Below, one piece after another: positions 38,797 to 48,613 of a DNA stretch of 64,000 nt. The notes under the pieces were generated by a model, which was given only the letters and a program-made list of their open reading frames with translations, was not told where the DNA came from and made no database searches. Each line of letters starts with the position of its first letter. The first letter of the stretch is position 1. A program made the position numbers and the translations under genes. The DNA comes from RPQJ01 sp963732375. Its GTDB lineage: Bacteria > Pseudomonadota > Gammaproteobacteria > Steroidobacterales > Steroidobacteraceae. The stretch lies in contig CAVSZE010000012.1 of NCBI GenBank assembly GCA_963732375.1, positions 496,001 through 560,000 of the forward strand, in the 5' to 3' direction.

Positions 38797-39906
38797 TTAG
38801 CGTTCCGCGACCTGGGGCCCGGCATCTCCGGCGCCGGTTGCAGCTCCTGCGGCAGCGTCGCGTTCTTCCGCGACCCAGTCGTTCAGCAGCGTGTAGGCAA
38901 CCGCGAGTACCACCGGACCAACAAAGATCCCGACCACCCCGAACGCCACCAGGCCGCCGACGACCCCGGAGAAGATCAGCAGGAACGGCAGGTCCGCGCC
39001 CTTCTTGATCAGCACTGGCCTCACGAAGTTGTCCATGAGACCGACGACCAGTGACCAGACCAGCATGAATATCCCCCACCCCGCGCCCGACTGGGAGTAG
39101 ACCCAGGCCGTGGCGCCAAGCAGGACCAGGATCGGCCCGATCTGCGCGATGCACAGCACGAACATCACCGCAGTCAGCACTGTGGCGAACGGCACGCCGG
39201 CTATCGCGAGTCCGATACCCCCGAGCACGGACTGCAGCACGGCCGTGACGACCACGCCGAGCGCGACCCCGCGGACAGCCTGGCCTGCAAGCACCGTGAC
39301 GCGATCGCCGCGCTCACCGGCGAGCCTGCGCGAAAACCTGCGCACCCAGCCGGCCCATGACTCGCCGCCGGAGTACAACACCGCGCACAGCACTACCGTC
39401 AAAAGGAACTGCACCAGCACCAGCCCGATGCTGCCTGCCTGGCGCCCGGACCAGGCAGCCACCTCCCGGGCATATGGCGCCGCCTGCTTGAGCAGTTCTT
39501 CCACGCGCTGGCTCGAGATACTGGCCCAGGCCCCGTACGCCCGGTCGCCCACGATCGGCAGGTCCTCGAGCCACTGCGGCGGTGGCGGAAGCTGCAACTG
39601 CGAAATCTTCGATGCCAGGCCCGGCACGTCGCCGGCATGCGAGAGCAACGCATCCGAAACCCATACCAGGGGAACGACCAGTATCGCGAGCAACGCGAGC
39701 GTCATCACAGCGACTGCGGCGCTGCGCCTGCCCCAGAGCAGCGACTGCAGCTTCGCCAGGATCGGCCACGTCGCGATGACGATCATGGCGGCCCAGATAA
39801 GCGCGCCCAGGAACGGCTTCAGGATCCAGAGGGACCCTCCGATCAGGCCGCCAAGGAAGATTACCCCCAGGACGGTCTTCGCCAGGTCGCTTCGGGCGCT
39901 GCTCAT
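38797..39906 (-). CDS. AI-2E family permease (PerM/YdiK-like)
   Basis: A 369-residue inner-membrane protein of the AI-2E transporter superfamily. It has two membrane segments at the N-terminus (residues about 10-50), one near 65-85, and the conserved C-terminal block with VGLMDNFVRPVLIKKGADLPFLLIFSGVVGG (in part DNFVRPVLIKKGADLP) and GIFVGPVVLAVAYTLL, ending in an Ala/Gly-rich tail. A central soluble region (LPPPPQWLEDLPIVGDRAY) is typical. Members export small molecules or ions; the substrate here is unknown. It is convergent with the efflux lipoprotein gene, 24 bp apart, without an obvious terminator. Confidence 0.88.
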   Translation of the reverse strand: MSSARSDLAKTVLGVIFLGGLIGGSLWILKPFLGALIWAAMIVIATWPILAKLQSLLWGRRSAAVAVMTLALLAILVVPLVWVSDALLSHAGDVPGLASKISQLQLPPPPQWLEDLPIVGDRAYGAWASISSQRVEELLKQAAPYAREVAAWSGRQAGSIGLVLVQFLLTVVLCAVLYSGGESWAGWVRRFSRRLAGERGDRVTVLAGQAVRGVALGVVVTAVLQSVLGGIGLAIAGVPFATVLTAVMFVLCIAQIGPILVLLGATAWVYSQSGAGWGIFMLVWSLVVGLMDNFVRPVLIKKGADLPFLLIFSGVVGGLVAFGVVGIFVGPVVLAVAYTLLNDWVAEERDAAAGAATGAGDAGPQVAER

Positions 39907-40170
39907 TTCATGTAATCCATAGGCAACTGCAGGCGGTATCTCGGATACTGGATATCATCAGAATTTGCCCGGGACGAACAGCGATTCCGTCCGTTTGCCG
40001 GTGGATTGTCTCGCAGAATGCTCACTTGAACCTCAACGGGCAGGCATGGGCTCGCGACGAAGACCGAGACGGGTCGGCTGGTGGTACGGTCGCTTACCAT
40101 ACCTGTAAGCGGAGCCGCGATTCCCCGGTCTATTCAAGCGACAACCCCGCACGGGCACCAGCGAGGCGAT

Positions 40171-41112
<942 letters not shown>

Positions 41113-41115
41113 ATC

Positions 41116-41730
41116 GTGCGGCGCTACGCGAAGCCCCTGCTCTTCCTGCTCTGTTCGCTGCCGCTTGCATGGCTGGCGGCTCGTGCCTTCGGCATCGCTG
41201 GCGCCGGGCTGGGAGCAAACCCGGTGGACGAGCTCCAGGACCAGTTGGGGCAGTGGGGACTGCGGCTGCTGCTCGCTACACTGTGCATCAGCCCACTGGC
41301 CGTGACCATGCACGCACCGTGGATCATGGGCCTGAGGCGCATGCTGGGGCTCTTCTCATTCACGTACATCGTCCTGCACTTTGCGAACTGGCTGGTACTT
41401 GACCACTGGTTCGACGGCAGCGCCATCATTGCGGACATCGCGAAGCGTCCCTACATAACGGTGGGATTCGCTGCCTTGCTGATGCTAGTGCCGCTGGCCG
41501 TGACCTCGACCAGGGGCTGGATGAGGCGCCTCGGGCGGCGCTGGCAGCGGCTGCATCGCCTGGTTTACCCGGCGGCAATCCTCGGCTGCCTGCACTACTG
41601 GTGGCAGGTCAAGGCAGACTGGCGCGAACCGCTGCTGTACTCCGCCGTGCTGGCGCTACTGCTCGCGTGGAGACTACGTCGTGCGTGGGCCCGGCGCGCC
41701 GCAAGCACCGCCCCGGCAAGCGCTGTTTGA
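41116..41730 (+). CDS. msrQ: Heme-binding membrane subunit MsrQ
   Basis: A 204-residue, six-helix inner-membrane b-type cytochrome that passes electrons from the quinone or flavin pool to MsrP. It has the ferric-reductase-like layout: CISPLAVTMHAPWIMGLRRMLGL, in parts; FTYIVLHFANWLV with a heme-ligand His; and RRWQRLHRLVYPAAILGCLHYWW with two His. The start is a GTG at 41116, 3 bp after the msrP stop, typical of coupled translation. Family length is matched. Confidence 0.95.
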   Translation: MRRYAKPLLFLLCSLPLAWLAARAFGIAGAGLGANPVDELQDQLGQWGLRLLLATLCISPLAVTMHAPWIMGLRRMLGLFSFTYIVLHFANWLVLDHWFDGSAIIADIAKRPYITVGFAALLMLVPLAVTSTRGWMRRLGRRWQRLHRLVYPAAILGCLHYWWQVKADWREPLLYSAVLALLLAWRLRRAWARRAASTAPASAV

Positions 41731-41755
41731 GAACCTGCCTGGCCGGCCATTAGGT

Positions 41756-42652
41756 TCAGGGCGTCGAACCGCGCAACTTGATCAGCGTGTGCACCAGCAC
41801 CGAGCCGACGATCAGCGCGACACCCAGGTAGAAAGATGCGGAAAGTTCCCGTTGCTCGCCCAGCAGCACGATGGCAAGCAGCACCGCGTAGACAGGTTCC
41901 AGGCTGATGGCCAGCTGGGCGGTGAATGCGCTGGTGTGTCGCAACGCGTGCAGCGAGAGCGTGAATGGCAACAGCGTGCAGGCGATGGCGAGCGTCGCGA
42001 GCAGCGCGAAATCACGACCGTCCGGCAGGGGTAATGCCGGGCCGGGGCCCGGCATCAGCAACGCGACCATGCCAACGAACGCCGTGCCGGCCGCGAGCTC
42101 GACCCATGTCATCAACAGTGGTGCGGCGCGCTCGACGATGCGCTTGTTGATCGAGCCGAAAATCGCGACCAGGAATGCCGACAAGCCGCCCATCAGGATC
42201 CCGGCACGCATCGCGTCCGGCGTGCCGCCCACGACCAGCGCCACGCCCGGCAACGCGACAATACCGATGAGCAGTTCGCGTGGATCGAAGGACCGCTTCG
42301 CGATCCACGGCTCAACCACCGCCATGCAGATCGGCGCGATGGCCATGCAACTGGCGGCAACAGATGCATTGGACAGCTTGATCGCGCCGTAGAACGTCAG
42401 CCAGTGCAGCGCCACGATGACGCCGGCGCCCGAGAACAACAGCAGCGTCCTGGCGTCGGTGGCGCGGAGCGCGCGCCAGACGGGTGGCCAGAGCGCAATG
42501 GCGGCCACGACCAGCAACATTCGCCACCAGACCAGCGGCAACGCCGGCAGGCTGATCAGCTTGCCGAGAATCGCGGTAAAGCCCCACAGCACGACGCAGA
42601 AGTGAATCTGCAGCAGCGCCGTGTGGACCGGTGGCCTCGCCGACAAGTTCAT
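41756..42652 (-). CDS. EamA/DMT-family transporter
   Basis: A 298-residue inner-membrane protein with ten predicted hydrophobic segments in two repeats of the EamA (drug/metabolite transporter) fold. The start of each repeat is visible: LLQIHFCVVLWGFTAILGK and ILMGGLSAFLVAIFGSINKR. The end SLEPVYAVLLAIVLLGEQ is the common C-terminal block of the second repeat. The ATG at 42652 is preferred because residues upstream are an Arg-rich stretch. It is convergent with msrQ, 25 bp apart. The substrate is not predictable. Confidence 0.88.
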   Translation of the reverse strand: MNLSARPPVHTALLQIHFCVVLWGFTAILGKLISLPALPLVWWRMLLVVAAIALWPPVWRALRATDARTLLLFSGAGVIVALHWLTFYGAIKLSNASVAASCMAIAPICMAVVEPWIAKRSFDPRELLIGIVALPGVALVVGGTPDAMRAGILMGGLSAFLVAIFGSINKRIVERAAPLLMTWVELAAGTAFVGMVALLMPGPGPALPLPDGRDFALLATLAIACTLLPFTLSLHALRHTSAFTAQLAISLEPVYAVLLAIVLLGEQRELSASFYLGVALIVGSVLVHTLIKLRGSTP

Positions 42653-42697
42653 TCCTCGCCGCGCCCGGCCGCGCCGGGCGCTCTGACGCACGCGCCC

Positions 42698-43780
42698 TCA
42701 GGCAGCAGTCGCGGCGGCCTTGCGCTTCCTGTAGCGCTCCACCATCTGGAGCCCCGTCTCGCCGCATGGCGGAAGCTCGACATCCGACGTACCGAGCGGT
42801 GTGACGCGATCGCCCCATCGAACCAGGTGGGCGCACCAGGTGAGTCCTGCGCCGAACGCCGGCAGCAGCAGCAGGTTACCCGGCGCAACTCGTCCTTCCT
42901 CCAGCGCCTCGACCAGCGCGACGGGCACCGTCGCCGCGGACATGTTGCCATAGCGATGGACATTGACGAACACGCGCTCCATCGGCAGTCCCGCGCGCTT
43001 CGCAACCGCCTCGATGATGCGCAGGTTGGCCTGGTGCGGGATCGCCAGGTCGATGTCGTCCGCCGAGACGTTGCGTTTCGCAAGCACGTCCGCGCACGCG
43101 CCAGACATGCCGATGACGGCGCGCTTGAATATTTCCTGGCCTTCGAAAATCCAGTTGGTATCGCCGTACAGTCGCGTGAGATCCGCATAGCGGGTTCCCA
43201 TGCCCTCCACGACCAGCGTATTTCGCGCGTCGCTGTCGCAGCCCAGTCGCTCGCCAAGCAGGCCCTCTTCCCGGTCGGTGGCCTGCAACACCACGGCGGC
43301 GCAGCCGTCGCCGAACAGCACGGCGACTCCGCGGTTGTTCCAGTCCATGAACGCGCTGATCAGTTCGCCGCCGATCACCAGCGCATTGCGCACAACACCG
43401 GTGCGGATCATGGCGGTCGCCGTGCTCAGCCCATATAGGAAGCTGGTACACGCGGTGTTGACGTCCATGGACGCCGCATTCTTTGCGCCGATTCGGACCT
43501 GGATCCCTGAGGCCTGGTTGGGCACCTGGTCATCGAAGCTGCAGGTCCCGAATACGATCAGGTCTACCTCGGAGCCGTCGATGCCGGCGGCGGCGAGCGC
43601 GCGCATCGACGCCACGTAGGCGAGGTCGGTGAGCCTGACGTGCGAGATGCGACGCTCACGGATGCCGGTGCGCGAGACGATCCACTCATCGTTGGTGTCG
43701 AAGATGGTTGCGAGGTCTGCATTGGTCAGGACGGCTGGCGGGAGGCACTTGCCCCAGCCGGTAATGGCAGCGTAGGTCAC
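42698..43780 (-). CDS. Beta-ketoacyl-ACP synthase III homologue (FabH-like)
   Basis: A 360-residue thiolase-fold condensing enzyme. The catalytic triad is complete: Cys111 in NTACTSFLYG, His249 in IPHQANLRI and Asn279 in RYGNMSAAT. EWIVSRTGIRERRI and FGDGCAAVVL are standard KAS III blocks. It is about 40 residues longer than E. coli FabH and ends in a distinct tail after GAGLTWCAHLVRWG (VELPPCGETGLQMVERYRKRK in part). That tail and the WCAHLVRWG ending resemble the second, fatty-acid-degradation-linked FabH homologues of pseudomonads, which take acyl-CoA primers. No acyl carrier protein or other fab gene is adjacent, so a primary role in initiating fatty-acid synthesis is not certain. Confidence 0.88.
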   Translation of the reverse strand: MTYAAITGWGKCLPPAVLTNADLATIFDTNDEWIVSRTGIRERRISHVRLTDLAYVASMRALAAAGIDGSEVDLIVFGTCSFDDQVPNQASGIQVRIGAKNAASMDVNTACTSFLYGLSTATAMIRTGVVRNALVIGGELISAFMDWNNRGVAVLFGDGCAAVVLQATDREEGLLGERLGCDSDARNTLVVEGMGTRYADLTRLYGDTNWIFEGQEIFKRAVIGMSGACADVLAKRNVSADDIDLAIPHQANLRIIEAVAKRAGLPMERVFVNVHRYGNMSAATVPVALVEALEEGRVAPGNLLLLPAFGAGLTWCAHLVRWGDRVTPLGTSDVELPPCGETGLQMVERYRKRKAAATAA

Positions 43781-43894
43781 CGGGTTGCCCCTTCGATACG
43801 TTTTGTGGCCGACACTCTACCGGAAAACAGGTGCCGCCCTCGCGCACAACCGGGCCGCGAAACCGGCATTGCGCCACCGTCGCGTGGCCGGCGC

Positions 43895-44815
43895 TCATGC
43901 CACCGGTGCGGTAGGCCCCGGAAATCCGCCCGCCTTCACCAGCATTCCGGGCACTGGACGGCCGAGCGCCTGCTGCAGCCACTTGCTGGCCGCGATCGCA
44001 GCATCCAGCGAAATGCCGGTCTCGTAGCCGCATCGGTGCAACATGTAGACCAGGTCCTCGGTCGGGATGTTGCCGGTCGCGGCCGGGGCGAACGGGCAAC
44101 CGCCGATTCCGCCCAGGCTCGCATCGAGTGCCGCGACCCCCGATTGCACCGCCGCGTAGGCATTCGCAAGTCCGGTATTCCGGGTGTTGTGGAAATGGCA
44201 GCGCAGGCGAACACCGGGCACGGCTTCGCTCACACGACCCACGAGGTCCGCGACCTGGGCCGGAACGCCGACACCGATCGTGTCGGCCAGTGCGATCTCG
44301 TACGGCTCCGCCGCAGCCACACGACGCACAAGCTCCAGGACACGCGCAACGGGCACTTCGCCCTCGAACGGGCAACCGAATGCCGTCGAAATGGTGACCT
44401 GCGACCGGATTCCTGCCGCCTTTGCCGCGGCCGCGATGTCCAGCCACGCAGCGACCGAGTCCTTGGTGGAAACTCCCTGGTTGCGCCGGTTGAACGTGTC
44501 GCTGGCCATCACGGCCATGCCGATCTCGTTACACCCGGCCGCCGCGGCACGTTCGAAGCCCCTGCGGTTCAGCACCAGCCCGACGTAGATTACGTCGACC
44601 GGGGTCGGCAGGTCCGCCAGCACCGCCTCGGCATCGGCCATCTGCGGCACCTTCTTCGGGTTGACGAAGCTGGCTACCTCGATGCGCCGCAGACCTGCGT
44701 CGGTCGCCCGGCGGATGAACGCCACCTTGGACTCGGTTGAAAGGACCACGGGCTCGCTCTGCAGCCCGTCGCGCGGGCCGACTTCGACGATCTCGACGCT
44801 GGGATTCGCAGGCAT
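43895..44815 (-). CDS. Hydroxymethylglutaryl-CoA lyase homologue
   Basis: A 306-residue TIM-barrel lyase of the HMGL-like family, which splits HMG-CoA into acetyl-CoA and acetoacetate in leucine or valine-derived carbon degradation. It starts VEIVEVGPRDGLQSEP (family start motif with the metal-ligand Asp). VASFVNPKKVPQMADAEAV, ISTAFGCPFEGEV, HFHNTRNTGLAN and the signature GGIGGCPFAPAATGNIPTED (with catalytic Cys) are all present. No biotin-dependent carboxylase or isovaleryl-CoA dehydrogenase gene is nearby, so whether it serves leucine breakdown or another 3-hydroxy-3-methyl acid is open. It is divergent from a TPR gene. Confidence 0.9.
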   Translation of the reverse strand: MPANPSVEIVEVGPRDGLQSEPVVLSTESKVAFIRRATDAGLRRIEVASFVNPKKVPQMADAEAVLADLPTPVDVIYVGLVLNRRGFERAAAAGCNEIGMAVMASDTFNRRNQGVSTKDSVAAWLDIAAAAKAAGIRSQVTISTAFGCPFEGEVPVARVLELVRRVAAAEPYEIALADTIGVGVPAQVADLVGRVSEAVPGVRLRCHFHNTRNTGLANAYAAVQSGVAALDASLGGIGGCPFAPAATGNIPTEDLVYMLHRCGYETGISLDAAIAASKWLQQALGRPVPGMLVKAGGFPGPTAPVA

Positions 44816-44922
44816 ACCGCGCGCTCCAAGCCGGTTCGGACCGGGTACCCGCCACGATTGCCATCACGCTGCGGCACGGATGGCACCGCGTTGGCCTCGC
44901 GCGAAGTGGCGCAGCTTCCGGC

Positions 44923-44928
44923 TACAAT
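44923..44928 (+). promoter_or_regulatory. Possible -10 (TACAAT) for the TPR gene
   Basis: TACAAT, one mismatch from consensus, lies 39 bp upstream of the ATG at 44968. No convincing -35 hexamer is seen at the right distance. Confidence 0.35.
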
Positions 44929-44967
44929 ACCGGCACAATAACCCGATCAAGTCGTGCGAGGACAGAC

Positions 44968-46239
44968 ATGAAAAAAACCAACCTGGTACTGATGGCAGCC
45001 CTGGCGGCTGCGGGCATCGTCGGCGTCACGACGGGCACGCTGGCACCCACAGCGGCCGTCGCTGCGGAAAGCCAGAAAATAAGCTCCAGCGTCATGAAGC
45101 CGCTGAAGGCGACCCAGGAGGCGATTGCCGCCAAGAACCTCGACGAGGCGCTGGTCCACATCCAGGAAGCCAGGGCCGTGGAGCCCAAGACGCCGTACGA
45201 CTCGTACATGATCGATGAGTTCACGTGGAACGTGCTCCTGCAGAAGCAGGACTTTGCCGGCGCAGCGGCCGCGCTCGATGCGGCGGTTAACTCCGGGTTT
45301 GTCCCGCCGGCCGACATCCCGCAGCGATTGAAGGCGCTCGCACAGATTTACTACAAGGCCGAAAACTACCCGAAGGCCGCAGAGGTCGGAAACCGTTACC
45401 TTGAAACAACGCCTGGTGATCGCGACATCGGCGTATTGGTGGTGCAAAGCTATTACCTGCAGAAGGACTACACGGGCGCGCGCGCCGCGGTTCAGAAGCT
45501 CACCGCCGGCGAAGCCAAGCCCAGCGAGCAACTGTTGCTGCTCAACCTGCGCTGCAACTTCGAGCTCAAGGACCGACCGGGCACGATGCAGGCAATCGAG
45601 GCCCTGGTCCGCAACTACCCCCAACCGAAGTACTGGGACGACCTGCTCGCAAACCAACTCTACGAAACCAAGGGCGACCGCGAACTGCGTGCGCTTTTCC
45701 GCCTGATGGACCAGACCAAGACGCTGGACAAGGCCGACGAGTACTCGGAAATGGCCAACGTGCTGTTCACGGGAGGTTTCCCGGCCGAGGCTACCGGTAT
45801 CTTGGAGCGCGGCATGGCCGCCAACCTCTTCACCGGCGAGGCTCTCACGAGGGCAAAATCCAACCTCGAACGGGATCGGGCCGGAGCTGCCACGGACAGC
45901 AAGGAACTGCCGGGCGCGGCGAAGGCACTCGCGGGCGCGAAGACCGGTAACGACATGGTCGCCATCGGCAAGCTCTATTTCAGCTCAGGGGACTACGTCA
46001 ACGCGGCCGATGCCATCACGAAGGGCCTGGCCAAGGGCGGGGTTACGGACACCGACGATGCTAACGCGCTGCTGGGCGTCGCGCTGGTCCGTGCGGGCAA
46101 GCCGAACGACTCACGGGCGGCGTTCAACGCGGTCAAGGATCCCAAATACGCTGCGGTGACGCGACTCTGGACGCTTTACCTGGATTCGTCCGCGGCTGCA
46201 GCCGCGGCGCCTGCCACGACGGAAGCGCCGGCTGGCTGA
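44968..46239 (+). CDS. Exported TPR-repeat protein, paralogue of 46352-47569
   Basis: A 423-residue periplasmic protein. The ATG at 44968 follows GAGG by 7 nt. A signal peptide (MKKTNLVLMAALAAAGIVG, cut near AVAA-ESQ) precedes tetratricopeptide-like helical pairs: MKPLKATQEAIAAKNLDEAL, YYKAENYPKAAEVGNRYLE, VVQSYYLQKDYTGARAAVQK (quoted separately), and near the end KLYFSSGDYVNAADAITKGL and ALLGVALVRAGKPNDSRAAF. The C-terminus is an Ala-rich tail (SSAAAAAAPATTEAPAG). It is clearly related over its whole length to the TPR protein encoded convergently by the last gene of the tonB operon, which suggests gene duplication. Partner proteins are unknown; a role with the TonB system is inferred from that relationship. 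Confidence 0.85.
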   Translation: MKKTNLVLMAALAAAGIVGVTTGTLAPTAAVAAESQKISSSVMKPLKATQEAIAAKNLDEALVHIQEARAVEPKTPYDSYMIDEFTWNVLLQKQDFAGAAAALDAAVNSGFVPPADIPQRLKALAQIYYKAENYPKAAEVGNRYLETTPGDRDIGVLVVQSYYLQKDYTGARAAVQKLTAGEAKPSEQLLLLNLRCNFELKDRPGTMQAIEALVRNYPQPKYWDDLLANQLYETKGDRELRALFRLMDQTKTLDKADEYSEMANVLFTGGFPAEATGILERGMAANLFTGEALTRAKSNLERDRAGAATDSKELPGAAKALAGAKTGNDMVAIGKLYFSSGDYVNAADAITKGLAKGGVTDTDDANALLGVALVRAGKPNDSRAAFNAVKDPKYAAVTRLWTLYLDSSAAAAAAPATTEAPAG

Positions 46240-46263
46240 TCCAGTCCCGCTGCCCGAGAAATG

Positions 46264-46298
46264 AAAAGGCCCCGCGGTTCTGCCGTGGGACCTTTTTT
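46264..46298. terminator. Bidirectional intrinsic terminator between the two TPR genes
   Basis: AAAAGG-CCCGCGG pairs with CCGTGGG-CCTTTT around a 5-nt loop (one mismatch, one G-U), followed by TTTTTT on the plus strand; the A-run at 46264 gives a short U-tract on the other strand. It lies 25 bp after the rightward TPR gene and 54 bp after the leftward one. Confidence 0.88.
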
Positions 46299-46351
46299 CC
46301 TGAGGCAGACTTATCAGGTCGCGCGCACGCGCTGCGCGAGCCGCCCTGGGC

Positions 46352-47569
46352 TCAGCGTCCCTTGATGATCCAGAGCTTCGCGACTTCCGCGAACTGGGGA
46401 TCCTTGACCCCGGCAAAGGCCTTGTTGGCCTCGGCGTTCTTGCCCTGACGGGAAAGCGAGATGCCGTACAGCATCTCGCCGCGGTCCGTATCCTCGAGCC
46501 CACCCTTCGCGAGTGCCTGTGCCAGCACGGGTGCGGCCTTGGCATAGTCGCCGGCACTGAAATAGAGCTTGCCGACATCGTAGATCTGCATGCCGGTCCT
46601 GGCTGCGGCAAGCGTAGTGGCCGCCTTCGGGAGCTGCTGCCGCTCGATGTCGGCGCGCCGCGTCGCTGCCTGCAGGGTGCGCTGGGCGCGACTGAGGTCC
46701 TCGCCCTGGAACACGCCCGCGGTCAGCCCCTGCTGGATCACCCGCTCACCCTCGATGGCAAAGCCGGCGACCACGAGCCCCTGCGACATGTCGGTGTATT
46801 GGCGCGCCTTGGTGAGCCCGCCCACGTCCTCCGCCAGGCGATACAGCGCCAACAGCTCATCGTCGTGTTTTGTCTTGTCGATGTAGCCGTCGAGCACGCG
46901 CTGCCAGGTGTCCTTGCTCGGGTAGTACTTGAGCAGCAGGTCGAGCGCCTTGGCGGTGCCGGCCGGATCGTTGATTTCGTAGCTCGAACGCAGCATGAGC
47001 TGCAGCACGTCCTCGCTCGGCCGCTTGCCGCCCGCGGTCATCCGGTCGGCTGCCGCGATGGCGTTCTTGTAGTCCTTCTGCTGGTAGTAGGCCTGTGCGA
47101 CCAGCAACTGCATGTCCTGGTCGCCCGGCACCGCCTTCAGGTACTGGTTCGCGTACTGAACGGCCTTGCCGTAGCTGTCACCACGGTAATAAAGCTGCGC
47201 CAGCGTCTTGGTGCGCTGGACCTTCTCGCCCGCGGGCATCTGCCCGGATGCCACCTGCTGCTCGAGCAGCCGGGCCGCGTCGAGGTTGCGGCCCTGCTGC
47301 AGGTACACGTACCAGAGCAATTCGTTGATCTTGTACTGCTCGAACGCGGTCTTGCCGGAGACGTCCTGCGCCTGCTTGATCGACGCAAGGGCGCCATTCC
47401 AGTTCTTCTTCTTGATCGCGTCCTGAGCGGCCTTGAGCTGCTTGCCCACCGCAGGACCCACCTGCTGCTCGGCCGTCGCCGTTGCGGGAACGAGGAGCAA
47501 CGCCGCCGTCACACCTGCCACGCTGCACACCGCGAGCGCGGCGCTCAGTACGTACGTTGCCTTCCTCAT
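46352..47569 (-). CDS. Exported TPR-repeat protein at the end of the tonB operon
   Basis: A 405-residue protein whose ATG at 47569 begins a signal peptide (MRKATYVLSAALAVCSVAG, cut near ATA-EQQ). The body is made of TPR-like helix pairs such as KQLKAAQDAIKKKNWNGALA, LYYRGDSYGKAVQYANQYL, VAQAYYQQKDYKNAIAAAD and KLYFSAGDYAKAAPVLAQAL. The order and wording match the convergent paralogue at 44968-46239. It lies 121 bp after the second exbD gene, in the same direction, so it may be the last gene of the tonB-exbB-exbD-exbD transcript. TPR proteins encoded with TonB systems are known in other gammaproteobacteria, where they assist TonB-dependent uptake; the same role here is inference. Confidence 0.85.
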   Translation of the reverse strand: MRKATYVLSAALAVCSVAGVTAALLLVPATATAEQQVGPAVGKQLKAAQDAIKKKNWNGALASIKQAQDVSGKTAFEQYKINELLWYVYLQQGRNLDAARLLEQQVASGQMPAGEKVQRTKTLAQLYYRGDSYGKAVQYANQYLKAVPGDQDMQLLVAQAYYQQKDYKNAIAAADRMTAGGKRPSEDVLQLMLRSSYEINDPAGTAKALDLLLKYYPSKDTWQRVLDGYIDKTKHDDELLALYRLAEDVGGLTKARQYTDMSQGLVVAGFAIEGERVIQQGLTAGVFQGEDLSRAQRTLQAATRRADIERQQLPKAATTLAAARTGMQIYDVGKLYFSAGDYAKAAPVLAQALAKGGLEDTDRGEMLYGISLSRQGKNAEANKAFAGVKDPQFAEVAKLWIIKGR

Positions 47570-47690
47570 CGGTCGCCTCACTGGGAAGCACGTGCTCCCC
47601 TTCAAGATAAAAGCCGCCGGGACTCATCGCCCCGGCAGCCTCGTTGATTACGGGACCGCCGGCGGGCCCATAGGCCCGCACCGGCCGTGC

Positions 47691-48110
47691 CTACATGAAT
47701 TGCTCGTTGCCCACGAAGCCGATCTTCAGCAGCCCATTGCGCTGGGCCGAAGCCAGGACCCTGGCCACGACATCGTAATCCACCCGCTTGCTCGGCCAGA
47801 TGTGCAACTCGGGCTGCGGGTCATTCGCGGCTTCGCGGTTGAAATAGGTATCCAGCGTGTCGAAATCCGGGACCGCTGTGCCATTCCAGAGCACCGTCCC
47901 GTCGAAGTCGATTTCGAGGTTGATGACCACCGGTTCGACCTGCGAAGGCGCGTTGGTGGCCCGCGGCATGTCGAGTTTCACAGCATGGGTCATCACGGGG
48001 ATGGTGATGATGAACATGACGAGCAGGACGAGCAGGACGTCGATCAACGGCGTCATGTTCATTTCCATCATCGGCTCGTCTTGACCGACACCGCCAGTGC
48101 TCATTGCCAT
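47691..48110 (-). CDS. exbD: ExbD-type biopolymer transport protein, second copy
   Basis: A 139-residue inner-membrane protein. The short cytoplasmic N-terminus leads to the single membrane helix with the proton-pathway Asp (NMTPLIDVLLVLLVMFIIT, Asp near residue 24). A periplasmic domain follows (VINLEIDFDGTVLWNGTAVP, ELHIWPSKRVDYDVVARVLA). The sequence diverges from the first ExbD in the periplasmic part: it has HIWPSKR where the other has HLRGDRR. The two are adjacent (30 bp apart) and transcribed with exbB. Two non-identical ExbD proteins suggest a heteromeric motor or separate TonB partners. Confidence 0.93.
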   Translation of the reverse strand: MAMSTGGVGQDEPMMEMNMTPLIDVLLVLLVMFIITIPVMTHAVKLDMPRATNAPSQVEPVVINLEIDFDGTVLWNGTAVPDFDTLDTYFNREAANDPQPELHIWPSKRVDYDVVARVLASAQRNGLLKIGFVGNEQFM

Positions 48111-48140
48111 TCGACTACTCCAGGAATTGAGGCCGTCGCG

Positions 48141-48581
48141 TCACTGACGGTAGCCGCGATCCGGCTCGGTGATGAACCCGACCTTCTGGATGCCGCTGCG
48201 CTGGCACAGCACGATCACCCTGCCGACGTTCTCCCACTTGGTCCGCCTGTCCCCGCGCAGGTGCACCTCTGGCTGCGGATCCATCACCGCGACTTCCTTC
48301 AGCCTGGTGAGCAGCGCCTCCTGGGTCGGCACCTGTGCCGTGTTCCAGTAGACGTTGCCGCCGGCATCGACCGCGATGTTGATGTTCTCGGGCTTGGTCT
48401 GCGTCGCTATATTGGCCGCCTTCGGCAGGTCCACCTTGACCGACTGGGTGATCACCGGGACGGTGATCAGGAAGATGATCAGCAGCACCAGCATCACGTC
48501 GACCAGGGGCGTGGTGTTGATGGTCGACATCGGCTCTTCGTCGCCGGACGGGCCACCGCCCGTCGAAACTGACATGCCCAT
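48141..48581 (-). CDS. exbD: ExbD-type biopolymer transport protein, first copy
   Basis: A 146-residue inner-membrane protein with the family membrane helix and Asp (NTTPLVDVMLVLLIIFLIT). The periplasmic part has INIAVDAGGNVYWNTAQVP and VHLRGDRRTKWENVGRVIVL, the usual ExbD/TolR carboxy domain. With ExbB it forms the proton-driven stator that energises TonB. It lies 32 bp after exbB and 30 bp before the second exbD. Confidence 0.95.
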   Translation of the reverse strand: MGMSVSTGGGPSGDEEPMSTINTTPLVDVMLVLLIIFLITVPVITQSVKVDLPKAANIATQTKPENINIAVDAGGNVYWNTAQVPTQEALLTRLKEVAVMDPQPEVHLRGDRRTKWENVGRVIVLCQRSGIQKVGFITEPDRGYRQ

Positions 48582-48613
48582 TGCGTCTGCCTCCGGCTGC
48601 CCGATTCAGCCGA

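Noticed and set aside
39907..40170. Region before msrP as a possible riboswitch or small RNA
   Set aside because: No conserved motif, stable hairpin with U-run or reading frame was recognised; it is probably an ordinary promoter region.
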